Made by a program: the position numbers and the translations under genes. This document shows positions 35,515-42,879 of a stretch of 64,000 bases of DNA, piece after piece; positions within the stretch are counted from its first letter, which is position 1; every line of letters starts with the position of its first letter. Origin of the DNA: Actinoplanes sp. NBC_00393 (lineage in GTDB: Bacteria > Actinomycetota > Actinomycetes > Mycobacteriales > Micromonosporaceae); assembly GCF_036053395.1 (NCBI RefSeq), contig NZ_CP107942.1, positions 4,678,501-4,742,500 of the forward strand, written 5' to 3'. The notes under the pieces were generated by a model. It saw only the letters and a list, made by a program, of their open reading frames with translations. It had not been told where the DNA came from and made no database searches.

Positions 35515-36149
35515 TTCGCGTACTCGTCGCCGACGACCAGGCCATGGTCCGCACCGGCTTCGGCATGATCATCGGTGCGCAGCCGGACATGGAGTTGGTC
35601 GGCGAGGCGGCCGACGGCGTGGAGGCGGTCGCGCAGGCCCGGCAGCTGCGGCCGGACGTGGCGCTGATGGACATCCGGATGCCGAAGATGGACGGCCTGC
35701 AGGCGTTGCGGCTGCTCGCCGGCCCGGGCGTCGCCGACCCGGTGAAGGTGGTCGTGGTCACCACGTTCGACCTGGACGAGTACGTGCACCAGGCGCTGCG
35801 CAACGGCGCGGTGGGCTTCCTGCTCAAGGACGCCGGCCCGGCACTGCTGGTCGAGGCGGTACGCGCCGCGGCCTCCGGGGACGCCCTGATCAGCCCGTCG
35901 GTCACCGTACGCCTGCTCCAGCACCTGGCCACCCCGGCTCAGCCGGCGGAGGACGGCGGCCTGTCCCCGCGCGAGCTGGAGGTGGTCCGCCTGACCGCCC
36001 GCGGCCTGACCAACGCCGAGATCGCCGCCGAGCTGTTCATCTCGGTCGGCACCGTCAAGACCCACCTGGGCAGCGTGCACGCCAAGCTGGACACCCGGAA
36101 CCGGGTGGAGATCGCCGCCTGGGCGTGGGAGCGGCGCCTGGTCGGCTGA
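35511..36149 (+). CDS. NarL/FixJ-family response regulator
   Basis: A TTG at 35511 overlaps the kinase stop as TTGA; GGAG at 35501-35504 is correctly placed as its ribosome site. It gives a 212-residue regulator. The receiver has VLVADDQAMVRTG and Asp54 in VALMDIRMPKMDG. The C-terminal LuxR-type domain is GLSPRELEVVRLTARGLTNA then EIAAELFISVGTVKTHLGSV. Partner of the preceding kinase; it binds DNA as a dimer after phosphorylation. Confidence 0.94.
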   Translation: MIRVLVADDQAMVRTGFGMIIGAQPDMELVGEAADGVEAVAQARQLRPDVALMDIRMPKMDGLQALRLLAGPGVADPVKVVVVTTFDLDEYVHQALRNGAVGFLLKDAGPALLVEAVRAAASGDALISPSVTVRLLQHLATPAQPAEDGGLSPRELEVVRLTARGLTNAEIAAELFISVGTVKTHLGSVHAKLDTRNRVEIAAWAWERRLVG

Positions 36150-36173
36150 CCCGGCCCCACGCCCGGCGGTACG

Positions 36174-37190
36174 TCAGCCCGCGAGCTGGCGGCTGGTGAG
36201 CCGGGCCGCGACCGGCGGCTCGGTCTCGGTGACCGGGTGACGGCGCGCCTGCGACAGCAGACCGGTGACGGCACGCTTGGCCGGGCCGAGCCGCTTCTTG
36301 GCGAGCTGGGTCGCGTCGTTGCGCATCCGGACACTGCGCGGGATCGGGATCGACGGCTCGTAGCCGAAGTGCGGCAGCAGCTCGCCGAACGCATCTTCGC
36401 ACTGCCGGATCTCGTCCCCGCTGAGCCGCTTGCGCCAGCTCTGGATCCGCTCGGTGGTGGGCGCCTGGTGGGTCAGCGTGTGCCAGGTCTTGTACTCCGG
36501 CACGGCGACCGAGGCCAGCTTGTTCGGCGCGGTCATCGCCGGGTCGAAGTCCTCCTCGAGGAAGGCGCAGATCTTCCGCAGGTGCGGCTCCGGGTCGGCG
36601 ACCAGGTCCTCGTAGCGGACCTGGTGGTAGACGTCCTTGCGGTAGACGCGGGAGGCGACCAGCGAGGCCTCCGCCGACTTCTTCCAGTAGTCGAGGAGCG
36701 TGTCGAACTCCTCGGGCTTCCACGGCGTCTCCTTGAGCGACGCTACGCAGTCCCGGCCGTCACGCATGATGTTGATGATCTGCGCGTCCGGGAACAGCTT
36801 CAGGATCGTCGGCAGGTACCGCAGATACATCGGGCGTTTGTCGCCCCAGCGCGGCTTGCCGAAGCGCTGCGCGTACATCCGGAAGACGATGCCGAACGCC
36901 GAGCCCAGCGTCGGCGGGCCGGTGACGATCGCGTCGACCACCTCGGTCTCGTCCAGCCCGAGGTCGGTGAACTGCGGCGATGTGACGATGAACTCGGCCA
37001 GCGACTTCCGGTTGCCGGCGTCGGTCAGATCACCGAAGTCGGAACGCTGCTGCCAGCCGGCCAGCAGGAAGCGGGTCTCCGGCGGCAGAGCGATGCGCGG
37101 GTGCGCATGGAGCATGAGCTGCAACATCGTCGTGCCGGATCGCGGGCAGCCCACGACGAAGATCGGGCGGTCACTGGACATGGCGGCCAC
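36174..37190 (-). CDS. Sulfotransferase family protein
   Basis: The 338-residue protein has the 5'-phosphosulfate loop FVVGCPRSGTTMLQLMLHAH near the N-terminus and the 3'-phosphate motif IINIMRDGRDCVASLKET near residue 140. Both are needed to bind PAPS. VYHQVRYEDLVADPEPHLRK is the usual C-terminal family signature. It may sulfate a lipid, glycan or small molecule. The start at 37190 (MAAMSSDRPIF) could instead be the Met at residue 4. The stop faces the response-regulator stop with 24 bases between them. Confidence 0.9.
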   Translation of the reverse strand: MAAMSSDRPIFVVGCPRSGTTMLQLMLHAHPRIALPPETRFLLAGWQQRSDFGDLTDAGNRKSLAEFIVTSPQFTDLGLDETEVVDAIVTGPPTLGSAFGIVFRMYAQRFGKPRWGDKRPMYLRYLPTILKLFPDAQIINIMRDGRDCVASLKETPWKPEEFDTLLDYWKKSAEASLVASRVYRKDVYHQVRYEDLVADPEPHLRKICAFLEEDFDPAMTAPNKLASVAVPEYKTWHTLTHQAPTTERIQSWRKRLSGDEIRQCEDAFGELLPHFGYEPSIPIPRSVRMRNDATQLAKKRLGPAKRAVTGLLSQARRHPVTETEPPVAARLTSRQLAG

Positions 37191-37402
37191 CGTAAATCAG
37201 CTCCACCCGGTTCGTCATGTCGCTCCTCTCCACGTCTCCGCACAGATCTTGAAGACTTCGAAAAGATTCCGCAAAAAGTCTGTGCAGCCAAGACATGAGA
37301 GCCATCTGTCAGCTGTGAGTTTTCTGGCAATCTTGGTCGACGAAGTGCAAAAGCCGCCGCGCCGGACCGGACCGTAACCGATCCGGCACGAATTGCGACA
37401 TC

Positions 37403-38278
37403 TCACACGCCGATGGACTCCCGCTCGCGTACCGGCGCCGGGCGAGTGGAGAGCCAGCAGCCGAGGATGACGAGCGCGAAACCGGCGACTGTGGCCACGC
37501 CGATCGACTCGTTCAGCAGCACCACACCGAGCAGCACCGCGACGACCGGGTTCACGTACGTGACCAGGCCGGCCCGGTTCGAGCCGGCCAGGCCGATCAG
37601 CTTATAGAACGCCAGCAAGGCGACCGCGGTGCAGAGGACGCCGAGCACCGCCAGCGCCGCCCACGAGTCCGCGCCGACCGGCTCGGTGGGCAGGGCGAAG
37701 AAGGTGAACGGCAGCAGCACCACAGTCGTGATCGAGGTGGTGCCGACGGTCAGCGCCTCGGGCGGGATGTCGGCGGCGCGGCGCTGCACCAGCATGGTCG
37801 CCACGGCGTAACTGATCGCGGCGAGCAGCACCATGCCGGCGCCGAGCAGCCCGGAGTCACCGGAGACGTCCAGGCCGAGCAGTGCCACTACCCCGGCGAA
37901 GCCGACGACCAGGCCGGCCACCCGGATCGGGGTGAGCGGCTCGGTCCGCGACATCAGCAGCGCGATCACCACCGGTTCGACGGCGATCAGGATTCCGGTC
38001 AGCGAGGACGAGATGTGCTGCTCGCCGTAGGTGATGAGCAGGAACGGCCCGACGATGTGCACCATCGCGATCAGGGTGACGGCCGGCATCCGGCCGCGCA
38101 GGCTTCCGAGGGTGCCGCGCATCAGGGCGATCGGGATCAGCACGGCCGCCGCGATGGCGACCCGGCCGGCCACCACCAGCAGCGGCGACAGGTCCTCGAT
38201 CGCGATCTTGATGAGGAAGTACGGGATGCCCCAGAGGACCGAGACCATCACGAAAAGGAGCCAGGCGAGACGATTCAC
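37403..38278 (-). CDS. EamA/DMT-superfamily transporter
   Basis: The 291-residue protein has ten hydrophobic segments in two EamA halves: LLFVMVSVLWGIPYFLIKIA at the N-terminus, and ISYAVATMLVQRRAADIP opening the second half. GLVTYVNPVVAVLLGVVLLNES is the typical C-terminal EamA stretch. Members export metabolites or amino acids. It is divergent from a LysR regulator whose start is 70 bases away, a standard pairing in which the regulator controls the exporter. Confidence 0.93.
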   Translation of the reverse strand: MNRLAWLLFVMVSVLWGIPYFLIKIAIEDLSPLLVVAGRVAIAAAVLIPIALMRGTLGSLRGRMPAVTLIAMVHIVGPFLLITYGEQHISSSLTGILIAVEPVVIALLMSRTEPLTPIRVAGLVVGFAGVVALLGLDVSGDSGLLGAGMVLLAAISYAVATMLVQRRAADIPPEALTVGTTSITTVVLLPFTFFALPTEPVGADSWAALAVLGVLCTAVALLAFYKLIGLAGSNRAGLVTYVNPVVAVLLGVVLLNESIGVATVAGFALVILGCWLSTRPAPVRERESIGV

Positions 38279-38348
38279 TCCCCTACCCTCACTCGGTACG
38301 GTGGTAAGCGGTAGTGATGGCTTGCTGATGCGGTGTTAAGGAAAACTG

Positions 38349-39287
38349 ATGATCGACTCGCGGCGTCTCCAGGTGCTGACCGAGGTGGCCCGGCAGGGCA
38401 GCTTCAACCGCGCGGCCGCTGAGCTGCGGCTCACCCCGTCCGCGGTGTCCCAGCAGATCAGCGCCCTGGAGCGGACCGTCGGCACCCCGGTGGTGCGGCG
38501 CAGCACCCGCGGCGTCGAGCTGACTGACGCCGGCCGGGTGCTGGTCGAGACCGCCGAGGCGATCGCCGCCGAGCTGCTCTGCGCCGAACGCGAGATCGCC
38601 CAGCTGGCCACCGCCCGCACCGAGCGGCTCACCGTCGCCACCTTCACCAGCGGCGGCCAGCGCCTGCTCCCGCCGGCCCTCACCCGGTTCACCGCCTCGC
38701 ATCCCGGCGTCGAGCTGACCGTGATCGAGAGCGAGCCGGAGGAGGCGCTGCCGCTGGTCCGCACCGGCTCCGCCGACGTCGCCCTGGCCTACCACTTCGA
38801 CGGCCCGCCGCCGGTGCGTCCCGGCGACCGCTCCGGGCTGTCCTGGGCGCCGCTGCTCGAGGACCCGATGTGGATCGTCCTGCCCGCCGGCCACCACCTC
38901 GCCGGCCGCACCTCGGTCACCGTCGCCGAACTGGCCGGCGAACGCTGGGTGCACGGCTGCATGATCGTCGGCGAGCTGCTCGACCACTACGCGGCGATGG
39001 CCGGCTTCCAGGTCCGCACCGCCTGCCGCGGCACCGACTACCAGTTCGCCCAGTCACTCGTCCGCGCCGGCATCGGCATCAGCATGATCCCCGAGGTCGC
39101 CCTCACCGCCGATCATTCCGGCCTGACGGCCGCCCGCCTCGCCCCACCCGGCCCCTGCCGCTACGTCGGCGTCGCCACAGCCCGGCGCCGCCGGCCCAAC
39201 CCCCTGGTGGGCACGCTGCTGCGCATCCTCGAGGAGACCGTCACCGCGCTCCCCGCAACCCCTCTGACCAACCATCGGTACGCCTAG
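38349..39287 (+). CDS. LysR-family transcriptional regulator
   Basis: The 312-residue regulator begins MIDSRRLQVLTEVARQGSFN, the LysR winged helix-turn-helix, with the recognition helix in LTPSAVSQQISALERTVG. The effector domain spans about 90-300 (RLTVATFTSGGQRLLPPALT, VRAGIGISMIPEVAL). It is transcribed away from the DMT transporter at 38278, which it probably regulates. The effector is unknown. Confidence 0.94.
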   Translation: MIDSRRLQVLTEVARQGSFNRAAAELRLTPSAVSQQISALERTVGTPVVRRSTRGVELTDAGRVLVETAEAIAAELLCAEREIAQLATARTERLTVATFTSGGQRLLPPALTRFTASHPGVELTVIESEPEEALPLVRTGSADVALAYHFDGPPPVRPGDRSGLSWAPLLEDPMWIVLPAGHHLAGRTSVTVAELAGERWVHGCMIVGELLDHYAAMAGFQVRTACRGTDYQFAQSLVRAGIGISMIPEVALTADHSGLTAARLAPPGPCRYVGVATARRRRPNPLVGTLLRILEETVTALPATPLTNHRYA

Positions 39288-39383
39288 CCCGTCCCCGCAA
39301 ACCGTGCCCGTCCCCCACTACGAAGCGACCACCCAGGTGGTCCAGGCCCCAGCGCCCGCGCCGGGCTCACCCTCACCTCCAGC

Positions 39384-39684
39384 CGGCCCTCACGGTCGTT
39401 TCCCGCCCACGAGAACAGCCCTGGCAGCCAGCCAAGCTGCCCGGCTGACGCTCAGTGTCGTTTCGCCCACGAGAACAGCTTCGGCAGCCAGCCGGACTGC
39501 CCGGCTGGCGCCCACGGCTGTTTCCTGCCTTCCGAGACAGCCGTGAGAACCAGCCCGGTCTGCCCGGCTGGCGCTCACGGCTGTTTCCTGCCCTCCGAGA
39601 CAGCCGTGAGAACCAGCCCGAACTGCCCGGCCGGCACTCAGGGCTGTTTCCTGCCCGCTGAAGCGGTCCTGAGGGGCTGGCCGG
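39384..39684. repeat. Tandem hairpin repeats, about 60-63 bp (locus 2)
   Basis: At least four units start with CCGGCTG or CCGGCCG at 39441, 39501, 39564 and 39627, with a partial one before. Units 2 and 3 fold perfectly: GGCTGG with CCAGCC outside, CACGGCTGT with ACAGCCGTG inside (39503-39555 and 39566-39618). Unit 4 pairs CCGGCC/GGCCGG and CTCAGG/CCTGAG (39627-39684). Unit 1 carries GGCTGACGCTCAGTGTCGTT, the reverse complement of the core at the 11.3 kb and 60 kb loci. The array fills most of the 484-base gap between the LysR and acetyltransferase genes. Confidence 0.8.
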
Positions 39685-39771
39685 CTGGACCGGCTGGGTA
39701 AGCCCGGCAGGGGCGCTTCGGCCTGGAGTGGCAGGTGATCGCTTGGGTGGGCGGGACTTTCGTCGCGCGTA

Positions 39772-40296
39772 CTAAAGATTGATCCAGAAGCGTTTGACCG
39801 TGCCGATCGAGGTGTCCCGGATGTCCTCGAGGACGCCGCCGTGGCGTCGGATCGTGCGCGCCGAGGCGAGGTTGTCCACGTCGCAGCTGACCATCACCCG
39901 GTCGAGGCCGAGTTTGCGGGCCTCGGTGAGCATCTCGCCGAGCGCGAAGGTGGCCAGGCCGCGGCGGCGCTCGGACGGGCGGATGCCGTAACCGATGTTG
40001 CCGCCGGCCTCGAGGAGAAAGTCGTTGAGCTCGTGCCGCAGCGAGATCGTGCCGAGCAGGCGGTCACCGTCCACGATCCACCGGTAGGTGCAGTGCACCA
40101 GCCCTTCCGCCGCCGGGATCGAGGTGTCCTCCTCGACCAGCAGCCGCGCCACCCACGAGGCGAAGCCGGCCGGCGAGTCGACGTCGACATCGGGCCGCAG
40201 GCCGGCGCCGGGCTGGTGCACGCCCCGGCCCCACTCGTCGTGGGACTCGATCCACGCGGCGTGCAGACGAACCGTCGGCGCGATCAACTCGGGCAT
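39772..40296 (-). CDS. GNAT-family acetyltransferase
   Basis: ATG at 40296 (MPELIAPTVRLHAAWIESHD) gives 174 residues; the frame extends to 40401 but through the GC-rich repeat zone, so the inner Met is preferred. The GNAT core is visible: LLGTISLRHELNDFLLEAGG, then IGYGIRPSERRRGLATFALG with the acetyl-CoA-binding R-R-x-G-L-A loop, then MVSCDVDNLASARTIRRHGG. The substrate is unknown; small-molecule or N-terminal acetylation is usual. Confidence 0.9.
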   Translation of the reverse strand: MPELIAPTVRLHAAWIESHDEWGRGVHQPGAGLRPDVDVDSPAGFASWVARLLVEEDTSIPAAEGLVHCTYRWIVDGDRLLGTISLRHELNDFLLEAGGNIGYGIRPSERRRGLATFALGEMLTEARKLGLDRVMVSCDVDNLASARTIRRHGGVLEDIRDTSIGTVKRFWINL

Positions 40297-40377
40297 GCGC
40301 CGACCGTACCCGGGCCCCACCGCGGGTCGCGGCCGGCCTCGCGCTCCCCAAGACATCGACTGGCGCCGCACGCCGCG

Positions 40378-40575
40378 GCCGGCCTCACGCCCGCCGGGCA
40401 CCGCCGCACGCCGGCCTCACGCCCGCCGGCACCGCCGCGGCCGGCCTCACCCCCGCCGGGCACCGCCGCACGCCGGCCGCACGCCCGCGGGGCACCGCCG
40501 CGCGCCGGCCTCACGCCCGCTGGGGCACCGCCGCGCGCCGGCCTCACGCCCGCTGGGGCACCGCCGCATGCCGCG
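40378..40575. repeat. GC-rich tandem repeat, about 32-33 bp, six copies
   Basis: Units with the consensus GCCGGCCTCACGCCCGCYGG followed by GGCACCGCCGCGC start at about 40378, 40410, 40440, 40472, 40504 and 40537, so spacing is 30-33 bases. The sequence is almost all G and C. It fills most of the 322-base gap between the acetyltransferase and the DUF305-like gene. No coding frame across it is plausible. There are no unique spacers, so it is a minisatellite, not a CRISPR. Confidence 0.85.
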
Positions 40576-40618
40576 CGCCGGCCGCACGCCGGCCTCGCGT
40601 CTCGCCGGGCGCTGATCG

Positions 40619-41176
40619 TCAGGCGGCTGAGGCCAGCGCGAGCAGGCGCTGGATCTGCTGCTGCCGGGACTCGGTCATCTGGCCGGCCAGTTGCACGGCC
40701 GGCGGATAGGCGCCGCCCTCGCTCTCCATCCGGATCGTCTCCATGCCGTTGTGCAGGTTGCCGAGCAGCAGCGCCACCGCGGTCCGATCGAAGTCGGCGC
40801 CTTTCGCCGACCGCAACGCCGCCACGTCCTCCTCGCGCAGCGAGTGCAGGTCGCCGTGCCCGGCGTGCACCCCGGCGGACGGGTCGGCCTCGACCGGGCG
40901 CTGCCAGCTGAGCAGCCAGGCGCGCATGGTGTCGCTCTCGGTACGCCACTGCCCGAGCAATTCGGCCGCGATCGCGCGGATCTCCGGGTTCGCCGCCTGT
41001 TCCTCGGCGACGGCGGCCACCTGCTGCCCCTCGCCGATCTGGGCCAGGCTCATCTGCAGGAACATCGCGTCGGTGTCGTTGTGCGCAGCCGTCTCCTGCT
41101 GCTGCCCACCGCACCCCGCGACCAGCAGGGCCAGCAGGAACAGGGCCAGGGCGGCCCGGCGAACCGGGCCGCCCAC
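40619..41176 (-). CDS. DUF305-like lipoprotein
   Basis: The frame runs to 41254 but overlaps the upstream gene; the GTG at 41176, 5 bases after that gene's stop (41182), gives a proper lipoprotein signal (VRRAALALFLLALLVAGC, Cys at residue 22). The mature 165 residues match DUF305: NDTDAMFLQMSLAQIGEGQQ, EIRAIAAELLGQWRTESDTM, FDRTAVALLLGNLHNGMETI. The usual DUF305 pattern has two Met/His-rich helices and is thought to handle metals such as copper. Lying directly behind a copper-dependent AA10 enzyme, a copper-handling partner role is possible but inferred. Confidence 0.75.
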   Translation of the reverse strand: MGGPVRRAALALFLLALLVAGCGGQQQETAAHNDTDAMFLQMSLAQIGEGQQVAAVAEEQAANPEIRAIAAELLGQWRTESDTMRAWLLSWQRPVEADPSAGVHAGHGDLHSLREEDVAALRSAKGADFDRTAVALLLGNLHNGMETIRMESEGGAYPPAVQLAGQMTESRQQQIQRLLALASAA

Positions 41177-41181
41177 ACCTG

Positions 41182-41949
41182 TTACAGAGCGGTCCACAGC
41201 GCCGCGACGTACGGAGGCTCCCACCCGGTGATCGCGGTGTGCGCCTGCCGGCACTGGTAGGACCGGCCGTTGAACGTCACCCGGTCACCGACCTTGTACG
41301 CCGTACCCGCCGCCCAGGACGTCGCGCCCGGGTTGGTCGTCGCCGTCGGCGTCGGGGTGGGCGGGTTCGTCGTCGCCGTCGGCCGCGGCGTCGGGCTGCT
41401 GGTGGCCGTCGGCGTCGGCGTCGGGTTCGTGGTGCCGCCGCCGATGTTCAGGTCCACGCACGAGTAGAACGCGTTCACGGTGTCCGAGATGTTCCACCGG
41501 GCGAGAACCGTCTGCCGTCCGCTGAAGCCCTTCATGTTGACCGTGTGCGACTTGGTCGCCCCCGGCTGCGCGCCACCGTCGTTGAAGGAGGCCAGCAGCG
41601 TGTCGCCGATGAAGTACTCCCACGTCGCCGTCGAATGCCGGGCGGTGAGCACCCAGTTGAAGGTGACGTTCTGGCCGACCGACGCGGCCGGCCAGCTCTT
41701 GCTGTTGTCGTTGAGCACAGTGAAACGGCTGCCGCCTCCGTTGCACTGCTTCGAGCCCTTCGGCTGCTCGACGCTCTGCGGTTCGTACACGATGTCGCCG
41801 CAGCCCGAGACCGCGCCGCTCGCGCAGTTGGCCTGACGGCTGGGCGGGGATGAGATGTATCCGTGCGCGGACGCCGGGGAGACGGCCACGAACAGAGATC
41901 CGGTGACCGCCGCGACGGTCATGGCCGGAAGGGTGAACCTGCGCCTCAT
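41182..41949 (-). CDS. Secreted AA10 lytic polysaccharide monooxygenase with C-terminal CBM5/12-like domain
   Basis: ATG at 41949 has AAGGAG upstream and gives a signal peptide ending VSPASA before His29. The mature protein starts HGYISSPPSRQ, so the N-terminal His can form the copper histidine brace with His105 in WVLTARHSTATW. AFYSCVDLNI supplies the axial-type aromatic. The AA10 domain runs to about residue 165. A Thr/Pro-rich linker (TPTPTATSSPTPRPTATTNP) then leads to a carbohydrate-binding module (AWAAGTAYKVGDRV-like, SYQCRQAHTAITGWEP) of CBM5/12 type. Chitin is the likely substrate, cellulose possible. An AT-rich palindrome lies in its promoter region. Confidence 0.95.
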   Translation of the reverse strand: MRRRFTLPAMTVAAVTGSLFVAVSPASAHGYISSPPSRQANCASGAVSGCGDIVYEPQSVEQPKGSKQCNGGGSRFTVLNDNSKSWPAASVGQNVTFNWVLTARHSTATWEYFIGDTLLASFNDGGAQPGATKSHTVNMKGFSGRQTVLARWNISDTVNAFYSCVDLNIGGGTTNPTPTPTATSSPTPRPTATTNPPTPTPTATTNPGATSWAAGTAYKVGDRVTFNGRSYQCRQAHTAITGWEPPYVAALWTAL

Positions 41950-41998
41950 ACGTTGCTCCTTAGGGGACGACGTGTTCACCAACGTAAATTAAAGGCTG

Positions 41999-42018
41999 TT
42001 AACAGTAAATACTGTTAA
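41999..42018. promoter_or_regulatory. AT-rich 20-bp palindrome in divergent promoter region
   Basis: TTAACAGTAAATACTGTTAA is a 9-base inverted repeat around AA, in a conspicuously AT-rich patch (41985-42032). It lies 50 bases upstream of the AA10 gene and 29 bases before the divergent phosphotransferase gene. The symmetry suggests a dimeric regulator. It does not resemble the DasR site I know from chitin control. Confidence 0.6.
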
Positions 42019-42046
42019 GGATTCTTTAGGGTCTAAGATCAACGGC

Positions 42047-42835
42047 ATGGAGGAGATCCTCGCGGGCGGCGTCAACCAGGTGGTCCGGGCCGGTGACCGG
42101 GTACGCCGACCCACCGGCTCCTGGTCGCCACGCGTGCACGACCTGCTCCGGCATCTCGACCGGTTCGCCGGGACGCCCCGCTTCCACGGAGTGACGGCCG
42201 ACGGCCACGAGATCCTGGACTTCCTGCCCGGCGAGGTCTCCAACTACCCGCCCACCCCGGCTGCCGCATCGACCTCCGCCCTGGTCACCGCCGCTTCGCT
42301 GCTGCGCGCCTACCACGACGCCGTGGCAGATTTCGCGCTGTCGGCACCCCGCGACGGCTGGCAGGTCCCGGCCCGCGAGCCGGTCGAGGTGATCTGCCAC
42401 GGCGACTACGCCCCGCACAATTGCGTCCTCACCGGCGACCGGGTCACCGGTGTGATCGACTTCGACTACGCGATGCCCGGGCCGCGGCTGTGGGACGTGG
42501 CCTTCGCCGCCTACCGCTGGGTGCCGCTGGCCGCGCCGGACAACTCGGACGGCTTCGGTACGGTCTCTTCGCAGGCTTCCCGCCTGCGCCTGTTCTGCGA
42601 CAGCTACGGCCTGTCCCGGCCCGACCGCGCGGCCTTGATCGACACCGTGGTGGCCCGAATCCAGTGGCTGGTCGACCACATGCACGCCGAGGCCGCCGGC
42701 GGCAACGCCGCTTTCGCCGGCCACCTCGCCGACGGCCACCACCGCCAATATCTGGGCGACGCCGCCTACATCCGGGAGCACCGGAAGGCCTTCGACGACG
42801 CGGTGACGAACAATGCTGCACCTCCCGCGGATTGA
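42047..42835 (+). CDS. APH-like phosphotransferase
   Basis: The 262-residue protein has the Brenner motif ICHGDYAPHN near residue 116 and the metal-binding VIDFDYAMPG near 136, both required for the aminoglycoside/choline-kinase fold. The remaining N-lobe is short (VVRAGDRVRRPTGSWSPRVH). WDVAFAAYRWVPL follows the DFD loop as usual. The substrate is unknown; most actinobacterial members are not proven resistance enzymes. It is divergent from the AA10 gene. Confidence 0.88.
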   Translation: MEEILAGGVNQVVRAGDRVRRPTGSWSPRVHDLLRHLDRFAGTPRFHGVTADGHEILDFLPGEVSNYPPTPAAASTSALVTAASLLRAYHDAVADFALSAPRDGWQVPAREPVEVICHGDYAPHNCVLTGDRVTGVIDFDYAMPGPRLWDVAFAAYRWVPLAAPDNSDGFGTVSSQASRLRLFCDSYGLSRPDRAALIDTVVARIQWLVDHMHAEAAGGNAAFAGHLADGHHRQYLGDAAYIREHRKAFDDAVTNNAAPPAD

Positions 42836-42879
42836 GCCGACAGCGCGAAATCCGGCGAAGTATCGCCCCACCGCAAAGG

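Noticed and set aside
39384..39684. CRISPR-like regular repeats
   Set aside because: Repeat units abut without unique spacers, fold on themselves, vary between copies and have no cas genes nearby. The same applies to 40378-40575 and 59894-60200.
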